A DNA stretch of 64,000 nt from Symbiodinium sp. CCMP2592 (Eukaryota > Sar > Dinophyceae > Suessiales > Symbiodiniaceae): positions 738,410 through 802,409 of the forward strand of contig CAJNDT010001280.1 of assembly GCA_905221615.1 (NCBI GenBank). The letters are read 5' to 3'. This document shows, in pieces, positions 51,064 through 61,009 of the stretch. Positions within the stretch are counted from its first letter, which is position 1, and each line of letters begins with the position of its first letter. A program made the translations under genes and the position numbers. The notes below the pieces were generated by a model. That model saw only the letters and a program-made list of their open reading frames with translations. It ran no database searches and was not told the DNA's origin.

Positions 51064-51478
51064 TCACATGCTCAAACACTCACATGCAGTCACATAATGT
51101 GCGCATGCACATGTGTTCCTGACCTTCAGGTGAACTTCTAACCTAGTCAGCTCTTGCTCGTGTTTCAAAGGTTTCCACGACATATTGGGCTGTTGCACAT
51201 GCGCTCCATGTATCGGGAAGCTTGTGCAGAGTGATGCACCGCTGCCATTTATGCAAGTACCACAGTGACCAATCAAGACAGACACCTCTTGATCAATGGC
51301 CTTTAGACCGTGGTGCTGGTGCAGTGTTAGGTGTGAGTGTGATCTCGTCAAGTTGATAGTCCTTGGTTTTTGATATCAGGCTGCATCTTTCAACAAAAGG
51401 TGTAAGCGTTGCTTGATGGGTTTGAAGGTACGTAGATTGCCGACGGAATGATCCCTCAGTGCCTGGGCCCATCCACAC
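51064..51478 (-). CDS. Minus-strand coding-like region in two frames
   Basis: Reading from 51478, one frame gives STYLQTHQATLTPFVERCSL. From about 51351 a second gives HGLKAIDQEVSVLIGHCGTC and then SFPIHGAHVQQPNMSWKPL. Both look like one protein interrupted by a frame change or a small intron. Function unknown. Confidence 0.35.
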
Positions 51479-51758
51479 TGTCCCCGATCACGGGGCAAGC
51501 CGTTGGGAGGTTCAGTTCTCAGGGATTCGGGTTAAAGGTTTCAGGCAAATCGAGCCCTGCTGGCCTACTGTGCATGCGAGGCTTCCTTTCATTCGTCTGC
51601 CGCACAGTCTTCTGCGCATTTGGCCTGGGGTTGCGGCAAGTTCGGTGCTTTAGACATTTACTCATTGTACGGGGAGGCTTAGTCATGTTGCTGATGGCTG
51701 TTTAGTAACCTATGGGGTGCGGTTATTGTTGATGATGATGACGGTGAAAGCCAGCTAA

Positions 51759-51861
51759 TATAGGGGCCTTAATAATTACGAGCACTTTTTTGGGAGTTCC
51801 TGCTTGTAGTTATAACATATTGGGTCCCAAGACCTTATTCTAAGTAATGCGGCCCCTGTAA
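51759..51861. mobile_element. Fold-back element, family A
   Basis: TATAGGGGCCTTAATAATTA to AAGTAATGCGGCCCCTGTA. Confidence 0.75.
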
Positions 51862-52253
51862 ATTCCCAATAGAACCCTTATAGATCCCTTTCAAGGAACC
51901 CGTTAAAGGTTAAAGGAAATACATTAGTCGCAAGCCTCGGAGAAAAACTGAGCGCAGGTGATGCCTTGGCCTGCTCAACCGGACTGCCTTTGCAGTAGGG
52001 CTTTAGAGTTTAGTTGAGGGGTTCAGGGTTTATGAGTCTAGGGGTTCAGGGGTTCAGGGTTTACGGGTTTAGGGTTTTAGAGTTGGGGTCGCTCTGCCCA
52101 TAGAGGCACCACTCGCCCTCGGAAACCTTCAAAACCCCAGTCTCAAAGCCTGAAACCCTAAACACAGGTGGCTGTAGATAATTAGCCGACAACCAGGCTT
52201 CGGGTTGGTAAAATGAAGCCCTGTATGTTGAAGTTCTGCTTGCTTGACCGCAG

Positions 52254-52577
52254 TGCTTTTTGGGGCCGGGGCTTCAAAGTCGATGGCTCTACGATTCGAA
52301 GGCTTTCCGTTCAGGGCTGAACGGTTGAAGCCTCCACCCGATGTTCCGGACCATGTACCCAGAGACTCCAATATCCCTTAATTATAAGGAATATACCTTA
52401 AATTATGGTAGGATCCCTTATATGATTTAAGGATAATATCCCTTAATTAAGGGATAGTCCTTGAATAAGGATTCTACTATATTTTAAGGTATATTCCTTA
52501 ATTAAGGGATATTGGAGTCTCTGGGCATGTACAATGAGTGCGAGCGCCTGAGTCTCGCGCTCTCAAGGAAACTCTGA
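52254..52577 (+). CDS. Two candidate exons split by a family F element
   Basis: Exon 52254-52354 follows TTGACCGCAG. It reads LFGAGASKSMALRFEGFPFR and AERLKPPPDVPDH, ending in phase 0 at GTACCC. Exon 52539-52577 starts after ACAATGAG and continues CERLSLALSRKL to TGA. The interval is a double-length F element. Function unknown. Confidence 0.5.
52356..52527. mobile_element. Family F element, extended, in a likely intron
   Basis: CCCAGAGACTCCAATATCCC and its complement at the ends, with an additional inverted AATTAAGGGATA block in the middle. CATGTA is duplicated on the two sides. Confidence 0.85.
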
Positions 52578-52897
52578 AGCAGTACGCTAGATGCTTTAAG
52601 AAATAATAGTAATAGTAATAAAAGAAAAATAGTAATAATAGTTGTATGCACGCCGCTGTGGGCTCCAGTATGCCCCCCCCCACCCAAACCCTGAACCCTA
52701 ACTGCTTCACCCCAAGACCTGAAAACTTGCAGCTTCCAAATACGGGCACCTAAGACGTCAGCCCAACCAGGACCCAGCCCCCAAGGTGTAACTGAACATA
52801 CAAACCCTAGAAACCCCCCACATCCTAAACTAGGCCTTAAGCCCTTGTCTAGCCAAGAGCGACACCTGCCATTGCGCATGTCTCGCGAAGCGACAGC

Positions 52898-53000
52898 AAA
52901 GGGCCGGTGCGTCGCTCTTTGAGGGCATTGGATGTACTGTCCGCAGCAAGGTTCTCTGCCAAAAGGCCGGTGTGTCGTTGTTTGATAGGGATGTAGGGGT
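52898..53000. repeat. Imperfect direct repeat upstream of the RT ORF
   Basis: AAAGGGCCGGTGCGTCGCTC at 52898 and AAAAGGCCGGTGTGTCGTTG at about 52961, each followed by a TTTGA...GG...ATG-like tail. It may be part of the 5' region of the RT element. Confidence 0.6.
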
Positions 53001-53377
53001 CAGAAATTTGTCTCCGCTGTTGTCTGTCAGATCAGCATTGTGCGTGGCGGGCCGCGGAAGCAGACCGCTGCTTCAGCTGGATTTTAGACTTGGGGTTTTT
53101 TCGGGGTTAAGTATTCTTTCGTGTTAACAACTCTGCGCCAAAGCTTGCGACAGACATCTCTAGCGTGAGTCGATGTGCTTGGTAAACACCTGGACATTCA
53201 TGTGACCGGAAGGGAAATGTCGAAGTCGGGCATGATCAACTGCAGAACCTCTGGAGGCAGTCTAAACTGTAAAGGGTTGCGACAACCTCAGGAGGATTTA
53301 TGCTTTCGGACGGGCATGCATTCATACGAGGCTCCGAAACATGCTGCCCCACGCTGCCTCAATGTTGAAAATGGCAG

Positions 53378-55897
53378 ATGCTCTTCTGTCCAGGTTTCGA
53401 CCGCATCTTGAAAGCCCGTCACTATGCGGAAATGGTTCAGAAAAGACACTCTCGTGCCTCTCGACAGCAGCGAAGCAGGCCTACTTGTAGACTTGGCGCC
53501 AGGGATAGTGCCTGCGTTGATGCTCACCATGTGCAATGGTTGCGCGTGAGTGCGAGCTTGTGTCAGAAGAAATCTGTGCGCCAATGTGCTGAAAGCATGC
53601 AAATTGTAGCAACGTTGCCTTTTCATAGGGCTTATGTGCATCTGCAGAAGCACCTGTTGTTGAATGGTTTCGGCGTGGGACCCGTTGACATTTATGGGCC
53701 TTTTGCGAAAGACCTGCTTGTCAGGTATGTTGCAGATTCACGCGTTTGTTGCTGGGAATCGCTTGAGCAAAGGCATCGCCGATGGACATCTTGTTCAAAA
53801 GAATGGGCTGTCCACATGGGCAAGCTTCTTCTGAGTTGTCCCACATCTGCTACCCGCCAAAGGGCGTTGAACAAGCTGTCAGTGCGTTTGCGTGTGCTTG
53901 GGTTGCAGGTTGCGAAGTTGATTCACTTGCCTTGGCCTGCGTGTTGCCCTAAGAAAGTCTTCTGGTCGTTGCTTCACTGCTGCAAGAAAGTGGCCTACAG
54001 AAACAGAGACTGGGCATCTGTCTGGTTGTGCATGTTGGTGCGGCCAGCACTTTCTAAGTCATTGACTTTTGCCTCGGCTTGGCAGTTCATCTCTGCAGGG
54101 AAAAAGTTCCGTGACAAGACCTTGCTTACTTGTCGCCTTGCAAAGTTGAAGCCGTCGCAACCTGAGTGTTTGAAGATGACACGTGCAAAGCTACACTGGG
54201 GTGTGCCCGTCTTGTGTTCTTTGGAGCATGTCCGGCAAGTTGTTTCATCGAGTCTGCACTCACTTGCAGAAATGGTACATCTTGGACCTTCTCAGTGGCT
54301 CGACGAGATAGTCAGCTGCTCTGTCCCGTGGCTTGCATGTCAAGCAGAAGATCACGGTCTGCATGAACAGTATGCTGACTGCTTTCCTGCATGCCCAGAT
54401 GGGTATGTGTTCGTGCAAGAGGACAAAGACCGGAATGCTGCTTGGCTCATGCCCTTGTCTCTGTATGCGCGCTGGTGCTTCTTCATGTTCCGTCAGGATG
54501 ATGTGCACTGGGTTTCCTTCCAAGGTTCCGTTGCAGAAGCAGTTGAGGCATACCGGCGTCTGCATTCAGAACTTCTACCCAGCCACCTCAGACGCTTCAG
54601 TGCGAAATCCAGGTGGCGAAGCTTCGAGTTGCCATATGCCTACTGCACTTTCAAGGCCAAATGTTTTGCGGAAGGGATAGGCCATGTGTGCTCCAAGAGT
54701 CACCACTCCTGTCTTAGACGCATCGTCTCCTGGAAAGCTCACCCAGCCCAAGCTTTATACCGAGGGGCATCGCGTGCCATTATTGGTCTCATTTGGGTTC
54801 TCGGACTAGGTTTTGAGACCCGCAACTTGCACACTGCCGTGAAAGATTTTGCCCAAGCATGTGACAAGCTTGCACGCCCAAATGACAATCTCTGCTGCAA
54901 GTGCAACAACCCTTTTACAGGCTTGTCAGTTGTTGTTTGTGATGCGGCCCAGATGTACGAAGAGATCTCGCCGTGCATGGTCTTTGAAGCTGTTGACCTG
55001 CTGATCACGTTAGCAAGGAATAGGTTTGCTAATGCTTCTGGGGTTGCCGTCGCTAGGACTAGGAGGTTGCACTGTTGGGTCGTCCAAGGTTCGTTTAGGA
55101 CTCGTCCCAATGCTACTGTTTGGTGTTGGAGTGACATCATGGCGGTCCTAAAATTGGCGCTGCAACAGCCGTTGGTCAGATTGGGCAAGTTTCTATTCAA
55201 ACAAGTGCGCGGGGTTCCCATTGGTGGACACATGTCAAAGGCCATCGCGTCCAGTGTGCTTGCTGTTGAAGAACTTCGCTGGTGTGAAGACGTTGCTAAA
55301 CAGCGTGCTTGCGGTTTTCCGGTTGATGGTTCTACGGGCTTCTGCAATCATGTAGCGGCTAGCCGCTACGTTGACGATACAGCCCTCGCACCCGGAACAG
55401 TTTGCAGCAACTGTCTTGCCCAGGTTCCGTCGTTAATCTACAGGGAACCAATTTATTTTGAGCCCACTAAGCCAGGCGACCTAGGACACCCTTGGCTGGA
55501 CACATGGCTGTTTGACGATCGGGGTCGATTGGGTGTCAGAGCTGATGGCGTTGAAGCTGCGTGGCGTGATGCAGGCGGCCAAGGCTATCCGACTAAGCAC
55601 CGTTTGAAACCGTACTTGGGACCTGCAGTTTGCTGTCAAGCTGAGTTGCGGAGCCTTGCTGCTGGACGGCTTGTGAGATGGAAGTCCATGGATCTCCAGA
55701 GCCAGCGCCTGCATGAAGCTGTAGCGGCCGAGCTCCAAGTTTGGGTACTGTACGGCTACCCCCGCCCCGTCATGGAAGATGCATGGTTGCACTTGCCTCA
55801 CTTCCCAGAAGGCTCCAAGGTTGTGCGAAGCATGCTCATGCAGTGGAAAGCTTCTGCTCGCCTGCCCGTTCGGTGTCGGGCATGGTGGCATCAGTAG
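53378..55897 (+). CDS. Reverse-transcriptase-like protein, class unsettled
   Basis: One intronless frame of 839 codons; the first ATG is not certain. RT landmarks appear in order. A fingers motif with EDKDRNAAW lies near residue 346. Palm motif A (VVVCDAAQMYEEI, with its Asp) lies near 520, motif B (GVPIGGHMSKAIAS) near 612, and motif C, RYVDDTALA (the YVDD catalytic pair), near 661. FEPTKPG follows as a possible motif D. A CxxC pair (CCKCNNPF) precedes motif A. The order and style recall Penelope-like or other orphan RTs more than LTR elements. I see no integrase, RNase H, GIY-YIG or APE domain and no terminal repeats. It likely copies RNA for its own mobility, but a domesticated role is possible. 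Several minus-strand ORFs are shadows. Confidence 0.7.
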   Translation: MLFCPGFDRILKARHYAEMVQKRHSRASRQQRSRPTCRLGARDSACVDAHHVQWLRVSASLCQKKSVRQCAESMQIVATLPFHRAYVHLQKHLLLNGFGVGPVDIYGPFAKDLLVRYVADSRVCCWESLEQRHRRWTSCSKEWAVHMGKLLLSCPTSATRQRALNKLSVRLRVLGLQVAKLIHLPWPACCPKKVFWSLLHCCKKVAYRNRDWASVWLCMLVRPALSKSLTFASAWQFISAGKKFRDKTLLTCRLAKLKPSQPECLKMTRAKLHWGVPVLCSLEHVRQVVSSSLHSLAEMVHLGPSQWLDEIVSCSVPWLACQAEDHGLHEQYADCFPACPDGYVFVQEDKDRNAAWLMPLSLYARWCFFMFRQDDVHWVSFQGSVAEAVEAYRRLHSELLPSHLRRFSAKSRWRSFELPYAYCTFKAKCFAEGIGHVCSKSHHSCLRRIVSWKAHPAQALYRGASRAIIGLIWVLGLGFETRNLHTAVKDFAQACDKLARPNDNLCCKCNNPFTGLSVVVCDAAQMYEEISPCMVFEAVDLLITLARNRFANASGVAVARTRRLHCWVVQGSFRTRPNATVWCWSDIMAVLKLALQQPLVRLGKFLFKQVRGVPIGGHMSKAIASSVLAVEELRWCEDVAKQRACGFPVDGSTGFCNHVAASRYVDDTALAPGTVCSNCLAQVPSLIYREPIYFEPTKPGDLGHPWLDTWLFDDRGRLGVRADGVEAAWRDAGGQGYPTKHRLKPYLGPAVCCQAELRSLAAGRLVRWKSMDLQSQRLHEAVAAELQVWVLYGYPRPVMEDAWLHLPHFPEGSKVVRSMLMQWKASARLPVRCRAWWHQ

Positions 55898-56077
55898 TAG
55901 TATCCTTACCGTTTGTCCTTCGGGGTTGTTCGGGGATGGGTTTTTCGTTTGCCCTTTTAAAGTTCGGTTTCGCAGTTTTTGTGTTCCTTCACCTTGGGGT
56001 TCTTGCGGCTGTTGGCTCAGAAGTCGTTTGGGCGGTTGTACAAGGCTCCGTACCTTTTGCGCACACGGTGTGCGCTC

Positions 56078-56836
56078 ATGGGTTGGGGAGGCAAAGGCAA
56101 GGTCCGTCACCACGCTGGCAAAGGCAAGGGAAAAGGTGCGGGATACTATCCGAAAGGGACTCCCCGGAACTTCCGCTCCGGTCCTTATGAGGCTAGCCCG
56201 ATGTCAAGTCTTGGTTCCTTCTGCCAACTAGCCTTCGGGAAGGCCCTGTGCCGCACAGTCGAGACAGTGGTAACGGAAGGCCTCCAGTCAGTGTCAGATC
56301 GCATTTTTCCGCCTGCCTCAGCTTCGAGCCCAGCACCTTCCCAAGCGAGCGCAGCAGACGAGCCAAAAGCAAGCAGTTCCATCACGCGAGCTGTGTTGGG
56401 GGTTTTCCTCGGCTCGGGTGAGAAGCCCAGCACAGATAAGCCGATGCAGAAGCCCCATGCCGATGCAAACCAAGCTGAAGAGACTGGAGAGAAGTGCTGC
56501 CCTAAGGAATCCTCAGAGTTGCTTCGTGAGATGCTGGAACAGCAGAAGCAGACGCTCTCCATTTTGGCATCTGTGGTGACACCGACAGGATATGCAGACA
56601 AACCAGCAGATGATGATTCGGGAACCATCTCTGACGTGATCGCATTGAAATCCCAAGTGGAGCAGCTACAGACGGAGCTGACTGCATCGAAGGTGCAGCT
56701 TGCTAAGGCCATTGCGACCACCAGCACTGCTACGCCGACTCCAAAGGATGCCGCAGCAAATGCCGTTCATGAGAAGACATACCGTCAAACTGCCTTGAGC
56801 TTCCAACACGCCCAGGGAGCTCGAGGCACCAACTGA
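56078..56836 (+). CDS. Basic N-terminus plus coiled-coil protein, RT-element partner
   Basis: From ATG at 56078 about 252 codons. The start GWGGKGKVRHHAGKGKGKG is strongly basic and Gly-rich, as in nucleic-acid-binding tails. The middle is Ser/Pro/Ala-rich. Residues around LKSQVEQLQTELTASKVQLA form a heptad-like coiled coil. It lies about 180 bp after the RT ORF on the same strand. A chaperone-like role for an RT element is an inference from position and charge. Confidence 0.55.
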   Translation: MGWGGKGKVRHHAGKGKGKGAGYYPKGTPRNFRSGPYEASPMSSLGSFCQLAFGKALCRTVETVVTEGLQSVSDRIFPPASASSPAPSQASAADEPKASSSITRAVLGVFLGSGEKPSTDKPMQKPHADANQAEETGEKCCPKESSELLREMLEQQKQTLSILASVVTPTGYADKPADDDSGTISDVIALKSQVEQLQTELTASKVQLAKAIATTSTATPTPKDAAANAVHEKTYRQTALSFQHAQGARGTN

Positions 56837-56872
56837 CTCGATGTATGCCCTCCACCCGTCTGGGTTTCATAT

Positions 56873-57253
56873 TTGGGCCGATTGCTCCATGCCGCTTTCA
56901 TGCGATGCTTAATCTGGTCACTGCAGTCAGTTCTCTTTTTGGCCATTTTCCGGGCTATTTGGTCAGATGTCACTGCGCAGCTGCTGGATTCGATTATTGC
57001 TAGCTTGATTGCTGCAGCTAAGCAGCGGATGTTTATGAACCTTTTCGGGAGCCTTTCATCCAGTACAGTTGGGGGTAGTTGGCTCGACGCGTGGATGTCT
57101 AACACTGCCGTTCAACAGCAGTTTAATTCTACGAGGTCTGGACAAGTGCAAGACACCAGTCCGAAGTCTCCTTTGAAGGATTGCTCCCAGGATTTGCTAA
57201 ATGCAGTCACCTGGCTCGCGGTCTTTGCTTGTAAAGTGCTTCGTAGAGCTTGA
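56873..57253 (+). CDS. Third ORF of the RT cluster, hydrophobic
   Basis: About 126 codons with hydrophobic stretches (CLIWSLQSVLFLAIFRAIW and SIIASLIAAAK) and a Ser-rich middle. The start codon is unclear. It directly follows the coiled-coil ORF and has the same intronless character. Not recognised. Confidence 0.4.
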   Translation: MGRLLHAAFMRCLIWSLQSVLFLAIFRAIWSDVTAQLLDSIIASLIAAAKQRMFMNLFGSLSSSTVGGSWLDAWMSNTAVQQQFNSTRSGQVQDTSPKSPLKDCSQDLLNAVTWLAVFACKVLRRA

Positions 57254-57254
57254 G

Positions 57255-58100
57255 GCTACATCTGTTACACACTTTACACACTGCACGAGTGCGAATAAAA
57301 GGGATTGCCGTTTTAGTTTGGATTGCAGTTGTCCACCACATTCCCAAAGCCTGCAAGCTCGAATCCTTTCCTCCATTCTTGCCAGTAGCTTCCCCAGACC
57401 CACAAGGCCCTGAGCCGAAGCCTCGAAGCCCAATAAATCCCAACGGTCGCTTCTGGGCTTCAGGCTTCACGCGGTGCCGGGGTGCCATGCTTTCTATGGT
57501 TTTGTGGAAGTACGCAGGAAAGCAGATCTCAGTCGTTGAGGTCTTTGGTCCGTTCTCTTTGGATCGTCTTTCCTGTCGATCCTGAGCCCCAGAACGGGCC
57601 CCCAAACCCCCGATTCTACTCCCTGAGTTGGAATCCGTAACACCCAACACACTTAACCTTTGAACTTTAAAATTTAAACCCCAGGTCAACGAGCGCTAAA
57701 GTTTAAGTTGTTCTGAGTTAAGCCAAGGGTTTTGTGTAGTGCAGGGGCTACGGAATGTCGGTCGAGTCAGCATCTTCAATGCTCATGTTCCCAGGTTTCG
57801 GGGATCAAGGCTGCATCGGCTGCATTTCCTTGATGCCTGCACTCTGTTGTCTTTTGCCATGAGGTGGCCCGGATTTTGCCCCAGCTGTTTACTCCAAACC
57901 CTAAGCACCACAACTTTTGTCTGAAGCGGAATCCCAGAACCATGCAAGTAGAGACATCTCTTCGGAAAGCCTAAGGATCTACCTTGCAGCATCACGTTGT
58001 TGACCTCGCGAACCAAGTAGCTCGAAAAATCTCCAAGGTGAGCCAAAGTTGACCCTAAAGCCTAAATCCCAGACCCCAAACCCTAAACCGTTTGCTGTCG
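57255..58100. other. Mixed region, overlapping weak ORFs
   Basis: A + ORF (57250-57585, including GRFWASGFTRCRGAMLSMVL) and a minus ORF (57207-57689, 160 codons) overlap. Neither has clear exon borders or a recognisable domain. Confidence 0.35.
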
Positions 58101-58110
58101 TGCCTGCAGC

Positions 58111-58348
58111 ACAGGCTCCGCGGCTCTCACAAAGTCAGAAGGTGCCATGCCGACGGTCACGGCCAAAGGCCGGTGACGAGGCACCGTTTTGGGTTGATGT
58201 TTATAGTAGGGGCGCACCCACTTATTGCGCGCATGCGTCTGCCCCACAACCACCCCAACTATTCCCAAATCCAGTTAAAGGTTCACCCCCAAGCTCCCCT
58301 CAGGGGTGGGAAGGCCCTGAGAGGCCTTGGCATGGCCCGGACCCCATG
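58111..58348 (+). CDS. Candidate exon, Pro-rich
   Basis: After GTGCCTGCAG the frame reads PRLSQSQKVPCRRSRPKAGD, PFWVDVYSRGAPTYC, then Pro-rich sequence, to GTAATC or TAA. Function unknown. Confidence 0.5.
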
Positions 58349-58426
58349 TAATCGGTTAGCCGCGCTCTCGCCATTCTAGGGCTATAGAGTTTGTGGTTTG
58401 ACTGCTCAGGTTTCAGGGTCACAAAC

Positions 58427-58653
58427 CTGCGCGACACATGCTCTGAATCAACGGAGGCAGAGACCAAAATGTGTGTAATTTCTTCTCGGTAGAACATGCA
58501 GAGCATCTTACATAGCACTTCTAACTTCCGAGTATTAAACTCTGGCAGAGCAAGTTGAACTTCTCGAACCACGCCCCAGGCATCCGCAAGAAGCTGCAGC
58601 ATCGACATGCGACAAGACTTGCACCAAGGCCGGAATCCTCCCGGCGGGTTTAC
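58427..58653 (-). CDS. Minus-strand exon, unknown protein
   Basis: Read on minus, acceptor CAACCTGCTCAG and donor GTTTGT bound 227 bp. It reads GFRPWCKSCRMSMLQLLADA, then VQLALPEFNTRKLEVLCKML and EEITHILVSASVDSEH. This is one of the most protein-like islands in the window and the clearest on the minus strand. It converges on the + exon at 58111. The family is not recognised. Confidence 0.6.
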
Positions 58654-59398
58654 CTGAGCAGGTTGTGGTAGTAGTACACTCAGTCTTTGTAATCGTCGTC
58701 GCATAGTCGTCGTGGTGTTAGTCGGGGCCGTCATCATAGTCTCGTGGTGGTGCCCACACGCCGAGTCTGTCCGCCCCAGTGAATCTCTCACTTCGGGATA
58801 CAGTTCGCGGGCTCCGTTGTTTTTTTTGGTTTTTGTTCTTAACCTGTTGTGTTTATCAGCTTGCAGAGTTTGACGGGCAGCTGGCATTGGGTTCTGGAGG
58901 CTTGTCGGGCCTGGTTGCAAGATAATTGGTTTTTCGGGTCAGGGCTCAGGATGTCGATGAAAGCAGAGGGAACTCGAAAGTAGGCCTTCTTGTTTTGATT
59001 CGCAAGAGGAATCCCGCCGGCAGAGGGTGGAGAATGGCAGTTGGTTTGTGCAGTTGTTGCTTCTCAGACTGCTGGCTTACACCGATACTCGACATGATTC
59101 CAAGCAGGGTCTGTTAGTCATGGAAACCGGTTGCAAGGTAGACTAATGGAACCCGAATCCCGGAACCCCGTTATGATTATCTGTTATGCCTGAACCTTGA
59201 AACCTGGGGCCAGCGAAACAAGATCCACTATCCGCCGAGACGTGGCGCTGTAGAACCTGCAAGGTGCTTGGAGGCGTGCCTCCAAGCAACGGAGGTCGCC
59301 TCTGCAGATCCTCACCCAACAGCCTGCCAGCTATCCCGGACCCGTGGACATCCACTGTCAGGCTCCATGGGCTTGAATCAGAAATTCGAAGCCCGACT

Positions 59399-59652
59399 AG
59401 CTGCATGATGAAAAACAGTTCGGCAAATTTTCAGATGCTAAGGAAGCATATCGGGTTTTGAAGCATCTGCGGAGGGGGCGTTGTGTGGGCGCAGTGTGTC
59501 TTGACTCTGGTGTTCTCTTTGAATTTCATGCTCCGGGTGTTTGGAGTGTGAAATTCGGGTTCTATTTGTTGGCACTTAGGGCTTGGGTACCTTCATCATT
59601 GCTGGCTTCCAAAGCTCAGTTTCTGGAGTTTGGGAAGGTTTGCCAACACTGA
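59399..59652 (+). CDS. Candidate exon, unknown product
   Basis: After CCCGACTAG the frame is open for 84 codons, reading DEKQFGKFSDAKEAYRVLKH and then LRRGRCVGAVCLDSGVLFEF. A donor may lie before the end. Overlapping upstream frames (59264 onward) are also open. Confidence 0.45.
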
Positions 59653-59814
59653 CGTCATTTCTGAAGCTCACGAAACAGCTCCGTCATACATTCACACCGC
59701 TTATAGACCAGAGCCCCAATCCTCACACCCGGCCCCAAGCCCTAGCACGCGCATCTTACTTGTTCTTTCATGGCCTAGCACGTATGTGGACCCTCTTCCA
59801 GTCTTTCGTTGTGT

Positions 59815-60413
59815 GAGGTTCCGCCAGAGATGCTAGAAGGAGCTGTGGAGAAGGTTGACTCGGAAATGGGATGCCACTATGTGGACAAGATTGCGGCTCC
59901 TGGCTTTGGCACATATTCCCGAAACTGGGTGCTCTCAGAGATCAAGATACAGTTGTGGTGTATGCAAGTGATAGACTTATGTCACTTATGTCTGATCCTG
60001 TTTCGTCCTTACGGCTTCCAATCCACATTAGAAGTCGGGTATCGTTTTTGTCACGCAGATGGCGAATCCCAGGAAAGACTTGCTACGTCGTGGTGCTGGA
60101 TGAGGTAGCCATGACAGACTGTCGCTTGAAACCGGAGCAGGTGATAACAAGCAAGCTCACGAGCACGCAGTTTGCCTGCACTTTGTCCGGCGAGTTCGGG
60201 GAGCTCACATCGGCGCTAGATCCTGTGCCTGCCGTGCAGACCTCGAAGTGTCAGATGGTGTCTTTGCAGCCTGAGCCATTGATCTTCAAACGGCGGCGGC
60301 GATCCCAAGAGATGTTCGCAGACCTGATGGTGTGCCTCGTGGTGATGGACTCGGATCTGGGCAAGGATGCCTGGATCCTGGCTGGTTCTGCACGTCTTCG
60401 AATCTACATGTGA
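59815..60413 (+). CDS. Coding region with a frame change, unknown product
   Basis: The first part reads VPPEMLEGAVEKVDSEMGCH and VDKIAAPGFGTYSRNW. From about 59935 a different frame continues as DQDTVVVYASDRLMSLMSDP, WRIPGKTCYVVVLDEVAM, FACTLSGEFGELTSALDP, down to a TGA. The change falls near AACTGGGTGCTCTCAGAG. A tiny intron, an assembly error or a decayed gene are all possible. Confidence 0.5.
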
Positions 60414-60419
60414 CATTGG

Positions 60420-60860
60420 CAAGCTTTTTTCAGCTTTGTCCAGCGAAACACGACACACAACTTAACCCATGCCTAGGGCCTTGGACCCTGAAGTTCAAAG
60501 GCCGCATAAAGCTTCAAAGCTTAACCAAGCAACGTAGGGTGCAAACAACCTTCCAAACTTTGAGGGCCTAACGGCCCCTCCACGATGTTGTATTCGTCAA
60601 AGGCCCAACTCCCGAATGTTGCGTTTTCAGGTAGGTTGCACCTCGAGAGCGGCCCGCCGGACCGACTCCCCGACCTAAGCCCCTCACTAAACTGCAAAGC
60701 TTTCAATCGATACTCGCTTGGGGGTCTGCGCATTTTGATCCCGCAGCCCTGACAAAAGCCTGTTGCCAACTTCCTTGATGAGAGCGATTCTTCTGGTTAA
60801 ACCCCTCAACCCCTAAACCCTTAACCCTGAACTCTGAACCCTCAAGTCAATCCAAGATCC
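60420..60860. other. Spacer, no clear gene
   Basis: No splice-bounded island. Heptamer remnants at about 60800-60845. Confidence 0.4.
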
Positions 60861-61009
60861 AGGTGTGGCCTTTCCCTCGAATCCTTCAAGGCTCCACCAG
60901 GACGGGACAGTCCCGCAGCTGCTAGGAGCGTCACACACCACGAAGGGCAGTTCCGTAGAACGAACAACTCATTCCCAAACCCTGAACTTCATCCGCCCAC
61001 CAACCTCAG

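Noticed and set aside
53288-56727. Minus-strand ORFs of 100-210 codons
   Set aside because: They lie opposite the RT-like ORF and its partner ORF and have no independent motifs.
53378-57253. LTR retrotransposon or retrovirus-like fossil
   Set aside because: No long terminal repeats, integrase, protease or RNase H were seen, so no such element is called.
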